From Turritopsis dohrnii (lineage: Eukaryota; Cnidaria; Hydrozoa; Anthoathecata; Oceaniidae), in assembly GCA_027922465.2 (NCBI GenBank), contig BQMF02000235.1:248001-312000 (forward strand): a stretch of DNA of 64,000 nucleotides, read 5' to 3'. How positions within the stretch are numbered: the stretch's first letter is position 1; the number at the start of each line of letters is the position of its first letter. Shown here piece after piece: positions 22,910-34,250 of the stretch. The translations under genes were made by a program, and so were the position numbers. Under the pieces are notes generated by a model that was given only the letters and a program-made list of their open reading frames with translations, ran no database searches and was not told the DNA's origin.

Positions 22910-25900
22910 ACAAAATCATTGACAAAAATAACTAACATAACATTAAAAACAATTTAAGTAGTTTAATACCTCTCATTATCATCTTTTACATCCTTGCATC
23001 TTGAAAGGTTTACCTGGAGATACGAGAGACGCCATTAACAAAAGAAAATTCCATAGTTAAATGTTACTGCATTCCGCTAATGCATAATATAAGCAGTTTA
23101 CAGAATGTGCGCTTTGAAATAACCCCTTTTGCTTACCTGGGTAAAAATTGCGATCCCCAGAATAGGACATGTTTATTTGGTGAATAACTTTCGGGAAAAT
23201 GATAAACACAATACAGAAATTTACGTAAACGAAAAACAAACTGTAGCTGAAACAAAAGCAACAACAACCTAGCATTAGTTACTGACGATCACCATATAAG
23301 TATAGCTATGTACTATACTGCAAGCAATGTTAAATAAAGACCTTTTAATTCATCACTTGCAATCCATATAAATAAATTGCAAATTACAGCGAGGAGATTA
23401 GTGGAAAAACTAGGAAAGATATCTATCTAAATAGATATCTGCTCAACTGACACTACTGACACAAGGAAAAACAAAAGCATATAAGCTACAACTAGTTCAG
23501 ACCTCCCAGAGCAAAATCAAGTAATTTTTTTATGAATTTAGGACAATTTTAGATAGTATTTTTGGACATTTTAGGGCAAAATTTGAGAAAATTTAGGACA
23601 AAGACTAAAACGTTAGGACAACTTTAGGACAATTCCCAAATTATGGACCTGTTACAGTAAACATATCTTTATTTAAACATATTAAACCATCAAAAGATAA
23701 TCAAGAGTAGATATATATATATAACGAAGAACAACATAAAGTTTCCCTTGGCTTGAGTGTTAATAAGCATAAACAACTATCAAACCTTGTATAAGTGCGG
23801 AAAAACCTAAAAATTAGGGTAAAAACAACAAGAAAACAAATGATTGTCTGTTATCTACATTTTGAGTAAAATGAAATTGCAAATGATTCGACTTTGTTAA
23901 AAGCTCGTTCTTTAGCTTCCTGATCATTACACAGGCCAACAAAGAATTTGCCCCAGATACATAAGTAGTTTTTTCACGCTGATTTCAAAAATGAAGTCCA
24001 TTTTTTGCTAACTCCTACCATGTTTTTGATATCGTTTTTCAGTTTTTTCAAATTTTAGCCAAATCCACGAATTTTAGGAAACAAATATCATACGTTTTGT
24101 TTATTATCTCAATTAAATACCACTTGAGTCTTTTAAATTGGACACTTCTAACAGTTTATATTGGCAAAACTTTTTTTATGCTTTCTTCACTTTGCTTATT
24201 AGGTGTTTTTTTTAAAAAAGTTTTCTAATTTTTCGTTTCTGAAGTTCATTTATCACATTCTTATATTCTTGTCATTCTGCCTTTTTTTTCTGACTTTACC
24301 ACTGTCTGAGTGTAGATTACAGAACGTCTGTAACCATTGTATTTTCTTGGTCTGGGCAATGAAAAACTGAAAGCTGGTATTTTCGGTGGACCACAGAGTA
24401 GAAAATTACGTAAAGATACAAATCTGGTTAATTCAAAGAACAGTGTAGAAGCAGCAGCCTAGAATGCATTTACAGAAGTCCTCAAAAAATTCCTTGGAAA
24501 TGTGTAACACATCAATTACGTATAAATAATTCACAGTTTAATTCAAAGTTTCCATGGACTTGGTTGTAACATGAGTACTAAGGTACATATTCCCTTTAGC
24601 TATTAAACAAATTTCCAGAAAATTTAGGTGACGTGAGTGAGTAAGAAGAAAGATTTCATCAAGATATTAAAACAATGGAAGAATGATATCAAGGACGATA
24701 GGGACGAAGTTATGATGGCAGATTTTTGTTGGTCGTTAAAACAGGGCTGTAGCGATACTCGTCATTCATCAGAAAATCAAACAAGAGAAAGTTTATACCT
24801 CAATACTGTGCTGTTTCAACAATGCTTTTGATTTTTAATGATAAAATCCAGGACTTTTCAAGGGCTATTTTGAAGTTTTTCCAGGACATCTTACAAGGAC
24901 AATCCCAACACTTGGAGAACATTTTAGGATACGAGACAATAATTGAAATGGTCTGATAACGCAACTGATATATTAACTGATTAGCAACAACTCTCAGTAA
25001 TCAGTAATGTCACATATTTTCTTTTGCAGGACTGTGGTTTAACACAATTAAACTAAAATCAATACTTCAATTCAATTGATAGCATATATTGTTGAGAGGC
25101 AGAACTCCAATCAAAGACAATCTATCAGAGATCATAGTCAGAAGAAGCTTTGACTAAAATTAAAGAAACTGACTATATAATTTATATTCATCCAATTAAT
25201 TGGGGTGCGTAAATAGTAAATCTTCAATATGCAGTCATGTGTGTAAATATACTTTTTTTGTTGCAGAAATATAATATAAAAGAAAGAAAGTATATATCTC
25301 TATTATTGTGTTGTTCACTGTTGTCACAATAAAAACAATTATGCTCTTCACTGTCAAACAGAAATGTATAATAGGAGCAAAGGAGAGCTGGCCAGGCTGC
25401 CATCCCATATCAACAAAAAGAGGCTTTTCAATGTTATTATTACCACATAACATAAAATAAATTTGTGGTATTCACAGTCCAAAGAAACAAAAATAACAGC
25501 AACAAACGAAAGCCAGGCTCACACCCTACCTCAAAAAGCATTACACGTCTCACTCTGCTTGATTGTTAGAGTTGTTACAAAACATTCTAAAAAAAAACAA
25601 ACAAACAACAAATCTTTGGGTGCAAATAGTGTCCCAGAAAAAAACTTTGACCCTAAATTAAAACTGATTTAAAAGTTATGTATCATGTAATTATGATTTA
25701 TCTTTGAGCTACAATATGAAAGTCTAAAACAATTCGTCTAGGCCCATCATTACAGCTGTGAAAAGCATACCTTTTTCCAAAACGATCATTGAAAAAGTAT
25801 TTACATTAGCATAAAATATTAAAAGAAAACAAACATCATTAAAATCTTTGCAAATTAAAACTAAAACTTGGCTGTCATACATGAAGGTTGTAATGACATA

Positions 25901-26160
25901 TGTCTCTCTTAATAAAGTCAGCTGTATATGACATCCCATGTGTGCATTTCAAGGTAGAGGATTCTTGGGAAAATATTGAAATAATAGATTATTAATCAAG
26001 GCATCCAGTGTGAATCCCATTCATGTGAGTGATCATTTGTTGATTCAGGTTCTACATTATAAAATAATTTTGTTGTCTGTATATTCGATCCAAATCTGAA
26101 ACCTGAATCTTAAACATCTTGTATTATTGTTTACCAATGCAAATTTATCAAAGTATGGAG
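22910..26160. other. Non-coding interior of the KDZ element
   Basis: AT-rich sequence with patches of degenerate TTAGGACAA-type repeats (23540-23645) and CAGGACTTTTCAAGG-like repeats (24850-24930). A short plus-strand frame at 24637-24831 contains VMMADFCWSLKQG but has no supported gene context. I see no other feature. Confidence 0.4.
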
Positions 26161-26164
26161 AAGT

Positions 26165-26290
26165 GCATATAGCATAGTGGTCTAAGACCTTGTATTTGTA
26201 TGCTGATTTGAAGGCAAGTGTATATAGACAAGTTTTTGTAAATTAATATTCCACAACTATGAAAATAACTGGCTCGAACCCACATCAAAA
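26165..26290 (+). repeat. tRNA-derived SINE-like or degraded tRNA sequence
   Basis: TAGCATAGTGGTCTAAGAC (about 26170) resembles a Pol III A box and D arm of a Leu/Ser-type tRNA. GGCTCGAACCC (about 26271) resembles the B box / T loop. The spacing is wide for a tRNA and no clean cloverleaf forms, so a SINE head or pseudo-tRNA is likelier than a functional tRNA. Confidence 0.4.
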
Positions 26291-26998
26291 AATATGTTGC
26301 TATTAGGCAAATGTTGAAGAAATCCTTGTGCCTGAAACAGAACTTCATTTGTCATTAGTTTTTAGTATATAAATATATAACAGAAAAAAGGAAATGTTTG
26401 TTGGATTCTTCTTTGGACTCTTCATTTGGTGCCCTTTTATGTTCTTATTATTGAAATTGTTCTTAGCAGAAACTAGTTTTAACGTTTATATATCATATAA
26501 ACATAAGTCATGCTCAGGATATGCTAGAAGTCATTGATGATTTCATCCATGATTAATGACAGAAAGTCATCTACTGTATAATTCACGTGTTATTTGTTGT
26601 TTGGACTTACTGGCTCTAAAAGTGGCATTTGCTTTTCTCAAGTCTTCAAGTTCTCTAAGTGTCATTTTTTCTAATTCATTTCCAATTATATAACCCTAAT
26701 TCTTAGATCATTATCTGGAGATTTTATACCCTCTCACTGCCTAATTTACTAACAGCCTTACTAATTCTGAGCAGCCACTGTGTGTAAATTAAGAACACCA
26801 TATAATACACTGTCAATCAAAACTATAACTCAAATTCAGCTTTGACTGATCTCCCAACAGTTATGCCTGCATTTGGTGAGTATGGATGTATATTTTCGTG
26901 TGTAATCCTTTTTGTGTTAGGAAAGTTATTCGTAATTTAGAAGCCGGATGGTACTAGACTTTAATTTGAAGTATTTGTAATTGTAAGTAATTGTATAT

Positions 26999-27079
26999 TA
27001 TTAAATCAAAATGATTTTATTGCATACAGTACATATATAATATAAGTACTGTATGCAATAAAATCATTTTGATTTAATA
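26999..27079. repeat. Perfect 34-bp inverted repeat (palindromic hairpin)
   Basis: Arm 26999-27032 (TATTAAATCAAAATG...CATACAGTAC) is the exact reverse complement of 27046-27079, with a 13-nt AT loop. Pairing extends a few more bases with one indel. Possibly a tiny recent MITE or an RNA hairpin. Confidence 0.9.
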
Positions 27080-27225
27080 AATATACCATTTACTGTTTAT
27101 ATTCAGGAAGAATTTACAGTATTAGACCTTTTTGCTTATATATAAGAAACTGTTAAGCTAGGAGTGGCATCTTCCTAGATCATATTATACTTTTAAAGAA
27201 GGCATAATGATGACCAACCAAAAAA

Positions 27226-27327
27226 GGCACTATTTCCTTTTCGTACCCCCTAACACTAAACTTAGCCCTAACCCTGACCCTAACCCTACCTCTAATCCTA
27301 TATAGGGTACGATAAGGAAATAGTGCC
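27226..27327. mobile_element. 102-bp MITE-like repeat with telomere-like core
   Basis: Inverted ends GGCACTATTTCCTTTTCG (27226) and CGATAAGGAAATAGTGCC (ending 27327) enclose CCTAACCCTGACCCTAACCC-like repeats. The CCCTAA units are internal and degenerate, so this is not a telomere. Confidence 0.75.
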
Positions 27328-27800
27328 CCAAAAGTTAAACATATATATATACATATACAATATGAAGAGGTTAATTTAATCAAAAACAAAAACATAGACT
27401 AAAAATCAAGTTTAAACAACAAAAAGGAAACCGAATATTTCTTTTTTCACCAACCAAAACAGCATATCACACCACACACCACAAAAACACCAACAAAAGT
27501 AAAATTATATATACACACACACACACACAACACACTCACACATCACCCACCAAATAACCACAGTAGCAAATAAAAACAGGACACTATCAGTTGTTAATAA
27601 CTACATCAAATAAATAAAATGTGAAAAGAAATCTTCAAACTTAGATTCAAAAAATTCTAAAGCGTCAGAATGCATAGATACTTCGTCTTTTTGTTCACCA
27701 AACCAACAATACATGATCAACCGCATTTGCAGCCGCCATTTTGATGTTCTCACCGTGTCAGCACGGTCTCTACAGACACGACATGAGCGGAAGCGAGAGT

Positions 27801-27914
27801 TATCGTACTCCGCTATCTCCAGAGCTACAGTGCGTTAGCGTAAACTGATAAGTACCGATCTCCGTTGATCAGCGTATTCCGATAGATATCGCTTACAGTT
27901 TACCGAATAGGGTG
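27801..27914 (-). repeat. Right terminal inverted repeat of the KDZ element
   Basis: 114 bp, reverse complement of 7998-8111 with about three substitutions. It is followed by CCCATGG (27915-27921), the right target-site copy. Just inside it (about 27733) is a CAAAATGGCGGC motif on the minus strand, resembling a YY1-type initiator. Confidence 0.85.
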
Positions 27915-27957
27915 CCCATGGCTGCTGATACTAAACAATTTCGATAAAATATCTTAC

Positions 27958-28020
27958 TTTCCGCACTTTGTAAGGCACGGTTTTCAGCAGCGGCATGAAC
28001 TGACCAATCTCCTGAAGAGT
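27958..28020 (-). CDS. Internal exon of the minus-strand gene, right side of the 20-kb insertion
   Basis: Reverse-strand exon between acceptor GAATATTTAG and donor GTAAGAT, 63 nt, phase 1 in and out. It encodes SSGDWSVHAAAENRALQSAE. Removing the element and one CCCATGG leaves a ~62-nt intron joining this exon in frame to 7783-7971. Confidence 0.6.
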
Positions 28021-28284
28021 CTAAATATTCATTAATACTAAGAATAGCATAACATCGTTTTATTTTGAATTTTATAACAGAGAAAAACAGTACCCTCAGA
28101 TATTATTTTATTATATTATTTCAACATATCATATTTCAAACAAATATAAAATATCCTGTAATTACTTTTTTTACCTACAGATTATTAGTTTAAATGTGCA
28201 ATAAACAATCAAAATACAGATTAAAAAGGTAAATAAAAATACCAAACAGGATGGATGTATACTGTTCTGTTCTTATGCACATAC

Positions 28285-28341
28285 CTGAATTGTCTTTGTT
28301 TAATTCCTCGACATCGTTTTCAGTTGAAGTGGCTAATGTTT
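28285..28341 (-). CDS. Internal exon of the minus-strand gene
   Basis: 57-nt reverse-strand exon between acceptor TTTCTTACAG and donor GTATGTGC, phase 1 in and out. It encodes TLATSTENDVEELNKDNS and splices in phase to 27958-28020. Upstream exons are uncertain. An open stretch at about 29270-29441 (after acceptor TTTTTCAG; PLLSWIQFSEPEAQNQIL, then an acidic tail) is a candidate. Confidence 0.55.
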
Positions 28342-28606
28342 CTGTAAGAAATATCAATATAATAATAAGTAGATGAAGAAAGAACAAAAATGTAATGAAT
28401 GAATGGGTGTTTATCTAACAATTTCAGACCATCTAAAATATGCCATATATGGTCAATAACGTCATAAATGTTTTGATTTAGATTCATAATGGCGGGAAAG
28501 GTATGGAATAGGCAGCATGCGTTGGATACCGAGCGAATTTAGATTTTGTGATGAATGGTAATAAAACATGAAGTGATGTTGCGGCCAGGAAATACGAGGA
28601 AGCATA

Positions 28607-29189
28607 CATTCCAACTCTCCCGATATGAGCGGGAGACTCCCGATCTCAAGATGCTAATCCCGATCTCCCGATGAGCCACATGATCTCCCGATATCAGGAT
28701 ATAAATAGGCCACAATATTTCAAAGTGTGCAAATTTTAATGGCAAGCTCGCAGTTCACCACATCACTCCACTATAGTGTTGTAAGCAAAGCGACAAGCAA
28801 GCGCCTGCTACAAATTGCTTGCTGTTTAGTCGGTGCCGGCATTATAGTAAAAGATAACGTATGAAAACCAACCTCGTTTTTAGGGTTGCTTTATGTTTTC
28901 TGACACAAAATGATAACAAAATAAAATTAAAAAAAGCATCCGAAAGCAAAATTGAAAGGAAAATTTTGGAGAATTCTAAAAGTTCAATGAAATGGTTAAT
29001 GGCGGCAGTCTAGTGTTGCTCATCGCTGACTAGTTTAAATCTCAAAATTATTCTTCAAAATGGCATTTTCCGGTGTTTTAGACAAAGATATATTCCAAAA
29101 TTCCCACCTCCACCCCAACCATGGTTGGCTCTCGGGTAGTCACTAAACTTAGCAAAACTCCCGATATCAGATTCTCTAGGGTTGGAATG
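28607..29189. mobile_element. MITE-like element with CCCGAT-rich left end
   Basis: CATTCCAACTCTCCCGAT (28608) is mirrored by TCTAGGGTTGGAATG (to about 29189). The left 90 bp contain repeated CTCCCGAT motifs and a matching CCCGATATCAG sits near the right end. It lies in what is probably an intron of the minus-strand gene. Confidence 0.55.
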
Positions 29190-29597
29190 TCTGAGGAAGT
29201 TACTTTTTATAATGAATCTTTTTATTATGAATCTTTTCCACTGTCATTTTATCCCTCCTTGTCTGCGCCCCAACCCCCCAACCCAAGACTACTATACTGA
29301 ACATTTCTTTTCTTTGTTTTCTTTCTAGAATCTTCTTCTTCTGGAACCTCTTCTTCTGTGCGTAGTAGCTGATTCTTAAGAATTTGATTTTGTGCTTCAG
29401 GTTCGGAGAATTGAATCCATGAAAGTAATGGTTGTCTTGCTCTGAAAAAGAAATCCAGGTAATAAAAATTTCTCATTTATGCAGCAGAACAATTCTCACG
29501 ACATGATTCTCCTTTAGGCCTTAGTTTTTGCACCTTTTTATTATTTATAGATAGCGGAATAAACAGGGGCTTTTCAAAATTTCGTAATTTTTAATAA

Positions 29598-29666
29598 GCA
29601 GGGGGATGGAATAAGGGGGGATGGAATAAGGGGGGGGTGGGTGGGTAAGTAGGGATGAGGGGGGAG
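29598..29666 (+). repeat. G-rich tract, potential G-quadruplex, between divergent genes
   Basis: Many runs of four to eight G, with two GGGATGGAATAAGGGG-type units, between the putative 5' end of the minus-strand gene (about 29.44 kb) and the first exon of the plus-strand gene (about 29.95 kb). The position fits a shared promoter region, but no core promoter motif was identified. Confidence 0.5.
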
Positions 29667-29955
29667 GGGGTACTTTTGAGATTTCTTCACTTAATGCAGC
29701 CAATCTTAAGCATGTAACGAAATTGAAATATTTAATTGGATTGGATTTTTTTCTCTGAACAATTAGTGACGTGTATTCGGGAAGTTAGAGTATAATAAAG
29801 TTTTTTGTGGTTGCCATGGTTTTCATGGTTTTGTTTTTGTTCTTTCACACATTTAAAATCACATTCATAAATATGTTAGACTTTCAAAGCAGAACATTGC
29901 TTCCTGTTAATATAAATGTGTATTTGACTTGTAATTTTCATTCTTTTTATCATTC

Positions 29956-32279
29956 TTCAGGTTTTCTGTTGTCATGGAAGATCATACATATGCTAAAACT
30001 ATTATAGAGCCAAATCTTGAACAAGTAGGGAGAGTTATGATCTTACGTAATACAGATGGATTGATCCATCTAGTTACTTTTATTTCCTTGCTATGTAGAC
30101 TGCTGTCCAATCTGGGACTGTTGAAAGTGCAGATGGAATTGATGTTTCCAACGTTGTTGAGACATTTGTCATGGTATATCAAATCATTTGTTTAATTGCA
30201 GTAGTTGCACATAATGTTGCACATAATATATATCATTTGCACAGGCGATGTTATTTTTAGGAAGGTTTTTTATATTCTTGTATTTCCTTTCATTTAGAAC
30301 GGTGTTGAATCTAGTCACAAACCTGATATTTTCCTTGAAAATACCAATGACAATGTTGTTGGTACAATTGATATGGTATATAGAATTGCTTGTTTTCTAA
30401 CTGTTTCAACAGTGGCACAGCTTTTCCTTTGCATATTTTGATTTTCCTCTGTATATATTTAGGACATTGGTGAGTCTGTAGGGGAAAATGTTATTGAACC
30501 AAGTTCTAGATATATAAATGTTGCTAACACCACTGAAGGTACTTGATTAATTCATTATAATCGATCTTTCTCTATTCAAAAAAATTGGAATTGGCAAAAT
30601 TAGTGCGCCTGTCAAAAATGCAAAGCAGTTTTAGGGAGGGTATAGAAAATGAGAAGAATCTATTAGAATTTTCACAACACTGGTATTAAAGCAAAGATCT
30701 TAGAAGAAGAATTACTTCATATATACAAGTTCCTTGCATCATAATTATTTTCATTTTCAGTACAGGCAAAAAGATTGTTGTTATTGTTATGCATTATTAT
30801 AGTTATAATGAATCCTTTTGATGGTAATGTGAATGCAATATTCAGGGGTTTCCTCCATCTTAAAATTTTATGAAGGCTGAAAATGTTTTAAATGTTTTGT
30901 CCAGGTTTAAAACTTTTTTGTTATAGATGCCAATGCTATTGTTATGAATGCAATGGAAAATTTGGTCAAGTGTGAAAAGGCTATAGATATGGAAGTCATA
31001 ATAACATCATCATTGATGGAGTCATATTTCAACAAAAAATGTAGTCTGATGTCAGCTGAAGACTCCTTGCTAGAACTGGCTGCAGCTGAATCTACTGATG
31101 GCATTTTTTATTGTGCTTTACTCAAGGTTATGGTAGATGATAAAGAAGCTTACATAGCAAGATTTTTTGAGTACAATGCTTTCAGTGGTTTCTTCTATAG
31201 TGTTGCAGCTGAGAAATTTGAGGAAGATTTAATCTTGCCATATGCAGTATATACTCCCGAGGATGTTGATTTTGAAAGGAAGCGACAATTACAGCTGTAT
31301 TCATCTTATAGAAAAGGTCCTAACATTGTTTGGACATGCCATGATGTTTTGTCAGAGCTTGTTACTTATAGCTATTGCTTTTCACTATTTAGATACCAAA
31401 GACTATCAGTCATTTAAAAGGAAAATATACGAAAAGAAAGATGGTGTCAACATAAACTTGAATAAAGTTCTTAATGAAATGAACCCTGGGGCTATTGACT
31501 GTAAATACCTAATATGCATGGTGATTAATCATAGGCAGAAATGGGAAGAATCATTTGACAGTCATGGTAGAAATAAGCAAAGGTTCGTACACAATTTTCA
31601 TTGTTCGTTAAGATGATGAAATTTAAAAAATTTTAGAAATAAGAACTTGTAAAGCATAAATTTTCTATTCAGGTATTTTCTTTGCACGCATTCCTCATCA
31701 CAAGATTGGGAAGAATCTATAATAAAATTTCGTAGTAACCCTGGTATTCTGAAAAGTGCTGTGAACATTAAATATCTTTCTAACGATGAACTATCATTGA
31801 AAGATCAATTTGCCATGTTATCTTCACTACCTAACTACCACAAATGGAAATGGTTCGGTGAAAGTAATAAGTAGGTTAAACACGAACAGAAGTTTTCTAT
31901 ACCATCAAGAAGATACCCATCATCACCTAGAAATCGTATCATACAGGCCTGGCACTTCAGAGATAACCCATATGAAATAGTACACGATTGTTTTTTTGAT
32001 ATTTTCGTTGGTCCTAAGCAAATACGCTATCCAAAGACCATTATGAAACGTCCAGTAAAAAAAGCGGCTCGTAAAAGGTCTCTAGCTGAGGTTATTGGAT
32101 ATTTTAAAACACAAGTTAGTCACCATTTTCTTTATTTGTGGAGTATGTTGATGCTGGCTTCTTCTTGGAGAACTTTAATACGAATTTGCGTTTCCTTCTG
32201 TAGATTGTGCATGAAGAAGAATTGCAACATGAAGAAAATTGCGACAATAATTTCACAGATGAAGAAACAAATGATATGG
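29956..32279 (+). CDS. Multi-exon gene of unknown family, 3' part displaced or lost
   Basis: Exons with GT-AG sites at about 29956-30042, 30099-30173, 30299-30376, 30463-30539, 30927-31585, 31674-31870, 31918-32114 and 32203-32279. It starts MEDHTYAKTIIEPN. Early exons are short and acidic, three ending in ATG|GT. The large exon encodes DSLLELAAAESTDGIFYCAL, then a frame change near 31357, then YLDTKDYQSFKRKIYEKK. Later exons contain QKWEESFDSHGR and DWEESIIKFRSN (a repeated WEES motif), RNRIIQAWHFRDNPYEIV and a basic stretch. The last exon is acidic and the LINE at 32305 sits in the next intron. No known domain recognised. It may continue at 59.3 kb. Confidence 0.5.
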
Positions 32280-32304
32280 TATGTGTATTTCTCATTTGTT
32301 AACT

Positions 32305-34250
32305 TAAGTAAGTAAGTAAGTAAGTAAGTAAGTATCAATTTATTTCAATACAGATAAGTGGAGACCACTTCAATAGAATTAATCTAAACGAAGGAAGGGC
32401 CACCACATCAAAAAGTTACAAACATCAAAATGTTACAAAATTTAACAAACAAATAAACAAATAAAAAGTAAAAAGCTAAAAAAAATGAAAAATAAACAAA
32501 ATGCTACAAAACACCTTGTGTGACAACTAAAATAAAAGTAAAATTAAAAATAACTAGCTTTTTTTTAAATTTTTTACTTATTTTAAAAATATGAGAAAAC
32601 ATTCAACATCTATCAATACTGTACATGCAACAGAAAAATTTTAGTACCAACTAAACGTAAGAAGACAAAAAATATAATTTGACTAGGTCTTTCAACCTGT
32701 TAAGTGATAAAGTTGACAAATCATCAACATCAAGGTACTTCTGAAGAAGATTCCAAGAGGCCACTGATTGGTATGTTAAAGAGTAATCTCCAAACCTAAC
32801 GGTGGAAACTTTCGGAAGACGCAAAATACCAGATTTCGCTCTTCGAGGACGAGAATAATCACGAGTAATATCAGCTAAATCAAAAGTGTCATACAACGGA
32901 GAAGGTACATTGCCGTTCAGAAGCTTATACATAAAGACAATGTTACAAAACTTGATAAAATCATGAAAAGAAAGAATTTTAAGTTGAGTAAAAAGGGGAA
33001 GAGAATGAGCATTAAAATCTGAAAATGTCATAATTCTAACAGATTTTTTGTGAAGAGTCATAATGCGTTTCGTTGAATTTTGATTTAAAGCACATACATT
33101 AGCTGAGTAAGACAAATAAGAATGAAATAATGCATAATATATTGATAAAAGAACTTCTCTCGACACAAAATGTCGCAGCTTACTTAGTGCACCATTCGCT
33201 CTAACTAACTTTTTGCAAACAAAGCTTATGTGATCACCCCAGTTTAAATTCGAGTCAATGATCACACCTAGATACTTTGCAGAGTCACTAGGATAAAGTC
33301 TAGTACCATTGATTTTAACCTTGAAATCAAATAAAGGTGGTGTACGTGTTGGTGAAAATAAAAGTAGTTCAGACTTTTTTGAATTTAGTGAAATCTTATT
33401 GGCGTTCAACCAGTTAACTAAACATTTCAAGTCAATATTCATTCTCTTTGCAAGAGACTTTAATGAGCTTTGCCGATCTAAAAGCATACTGTCATCAGCA
33501 AATAAAGTTACCACAGAAAAAGGGATAGCATGGTGTAGGTCGTTAATATAGATTAAAAATAAAAGTGGGCCTAACACTGATCCTTGGGGTACACCGTGCA
33601 AAATTATCTTAATGGACGATTTCGATCCAGAAACAGATACAAATTGCGATCTATTTGATAAAAAAGACTTGAACCAATTAAGAGCTACTCCTCGAATACC
33701 ATAGGAATATAGTTTTGAAAATAAAATATTATGGTCGACCGTATCGAACGCTTTTTGTAAATCTATCAGAACAGAGCAAGCATATTCACCAGAATCGAGA
33801 GCTTTTCTTATTTCTCTGTGAAATTTATCAAGGCAGACGATGTTGAGTGCTTAGATCTAAATCCAAACTGTAGGGGATAAAGACAATCGCTTTTTTCAAA
33901 AAATTGAACAAGCCTCTTTTGCATGAGTTTCTGATAAACTTTGTCAATATTACATAGTAGTGAAATAGGCCTATAGTTTTCAGTACTTAGTGGAGACCCT
34001 TTATTTTTAAAAACTGGAACAACCATTGCTTCTTTAAGTTTTGAAGGAAACACACCTGTTACGAAAGACAAATTAATGAGTTCTGATAAAATAACAGAAA
34101 CTTGATTTGAAACAAGATTAAGAAGCTTAAAATGAATGCTGTTGGGACCAGACACTTTGCTTTTACTAAAAGAATTGAAGATGTTTTGGACTTCAGAAGG
34201 ATCTGTGGGACTAAGAAAGATGAAACTTTTCTTAATGTTTTCGCACGTTC
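32305..34250 (-). mobile_element. PHD-EN-RT LINE ("LINE X"), 3' half
   Basis: Minus-strand reverse transcriptase in two frames: 34155-33808 (FKNKGSPLSTENYRPISLL) and 33601-32651 (HGVPQGSVLGPLL, TLFADDSMLL), with a frameshift near 33815. The 3' end is an AAGT microsatellite at 32305-32333. The 5' half (PHD and endonuclease) resumes at 57288. Reading 57.3 kb then 34.25 kb gives a continuous LINE protein, so a later plus-strand LINE split it. Confidence 0.8.

Larger units (their letters stand above)
7998..27914 (+). mobile_element. Candidate ~19.9-kb KDZ DNA transposon with 114-bp TIRs
   Basis: Two inverted 114-bp repeats (7998-8111 and 27801-27914, about three mismatches), outermost bases CACCCTATTCGG, are flanked by CCCATGG on both sides. 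Between them lie an apparently intact KDZ transposase gene (9570-14154) and an accessory homeodomain/HMG/chromodomain gene (15257-20431). Minus-strand exons and later insertions (two Helitrons, small MITEs, a SINE-like piece) follow. KDZ elements are large DNA transposons with terminal inverted repeats. The reported target duplication is, to my recollection, about 8 bp, so 7 bp is close but not exact. The element lies in an intron of a minus-strand gene. Confidence 0.7.

Noticed and set aside
26165..26290. Functional tRNA gene
   Set aside because: A- and B-box spacing is too long and no acceptor or anticodon stem is visible; kept only as a SINE-like repeat.
27240..27302. Telomere or chromosome end (CCCTAA repeats)
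   Set aside because: Only a few degenerate units, enclosed by inverted ends and by unique sequence on both sides.
28190..28387. Signal-peptide protein on the minus strand (hydrophobic N-terminus before TLATSTEND)
   Set aside because: The hydrophobic part is intron sequence before a good acceptor (TTTCTTACAG); the exon proper starts at 28341.
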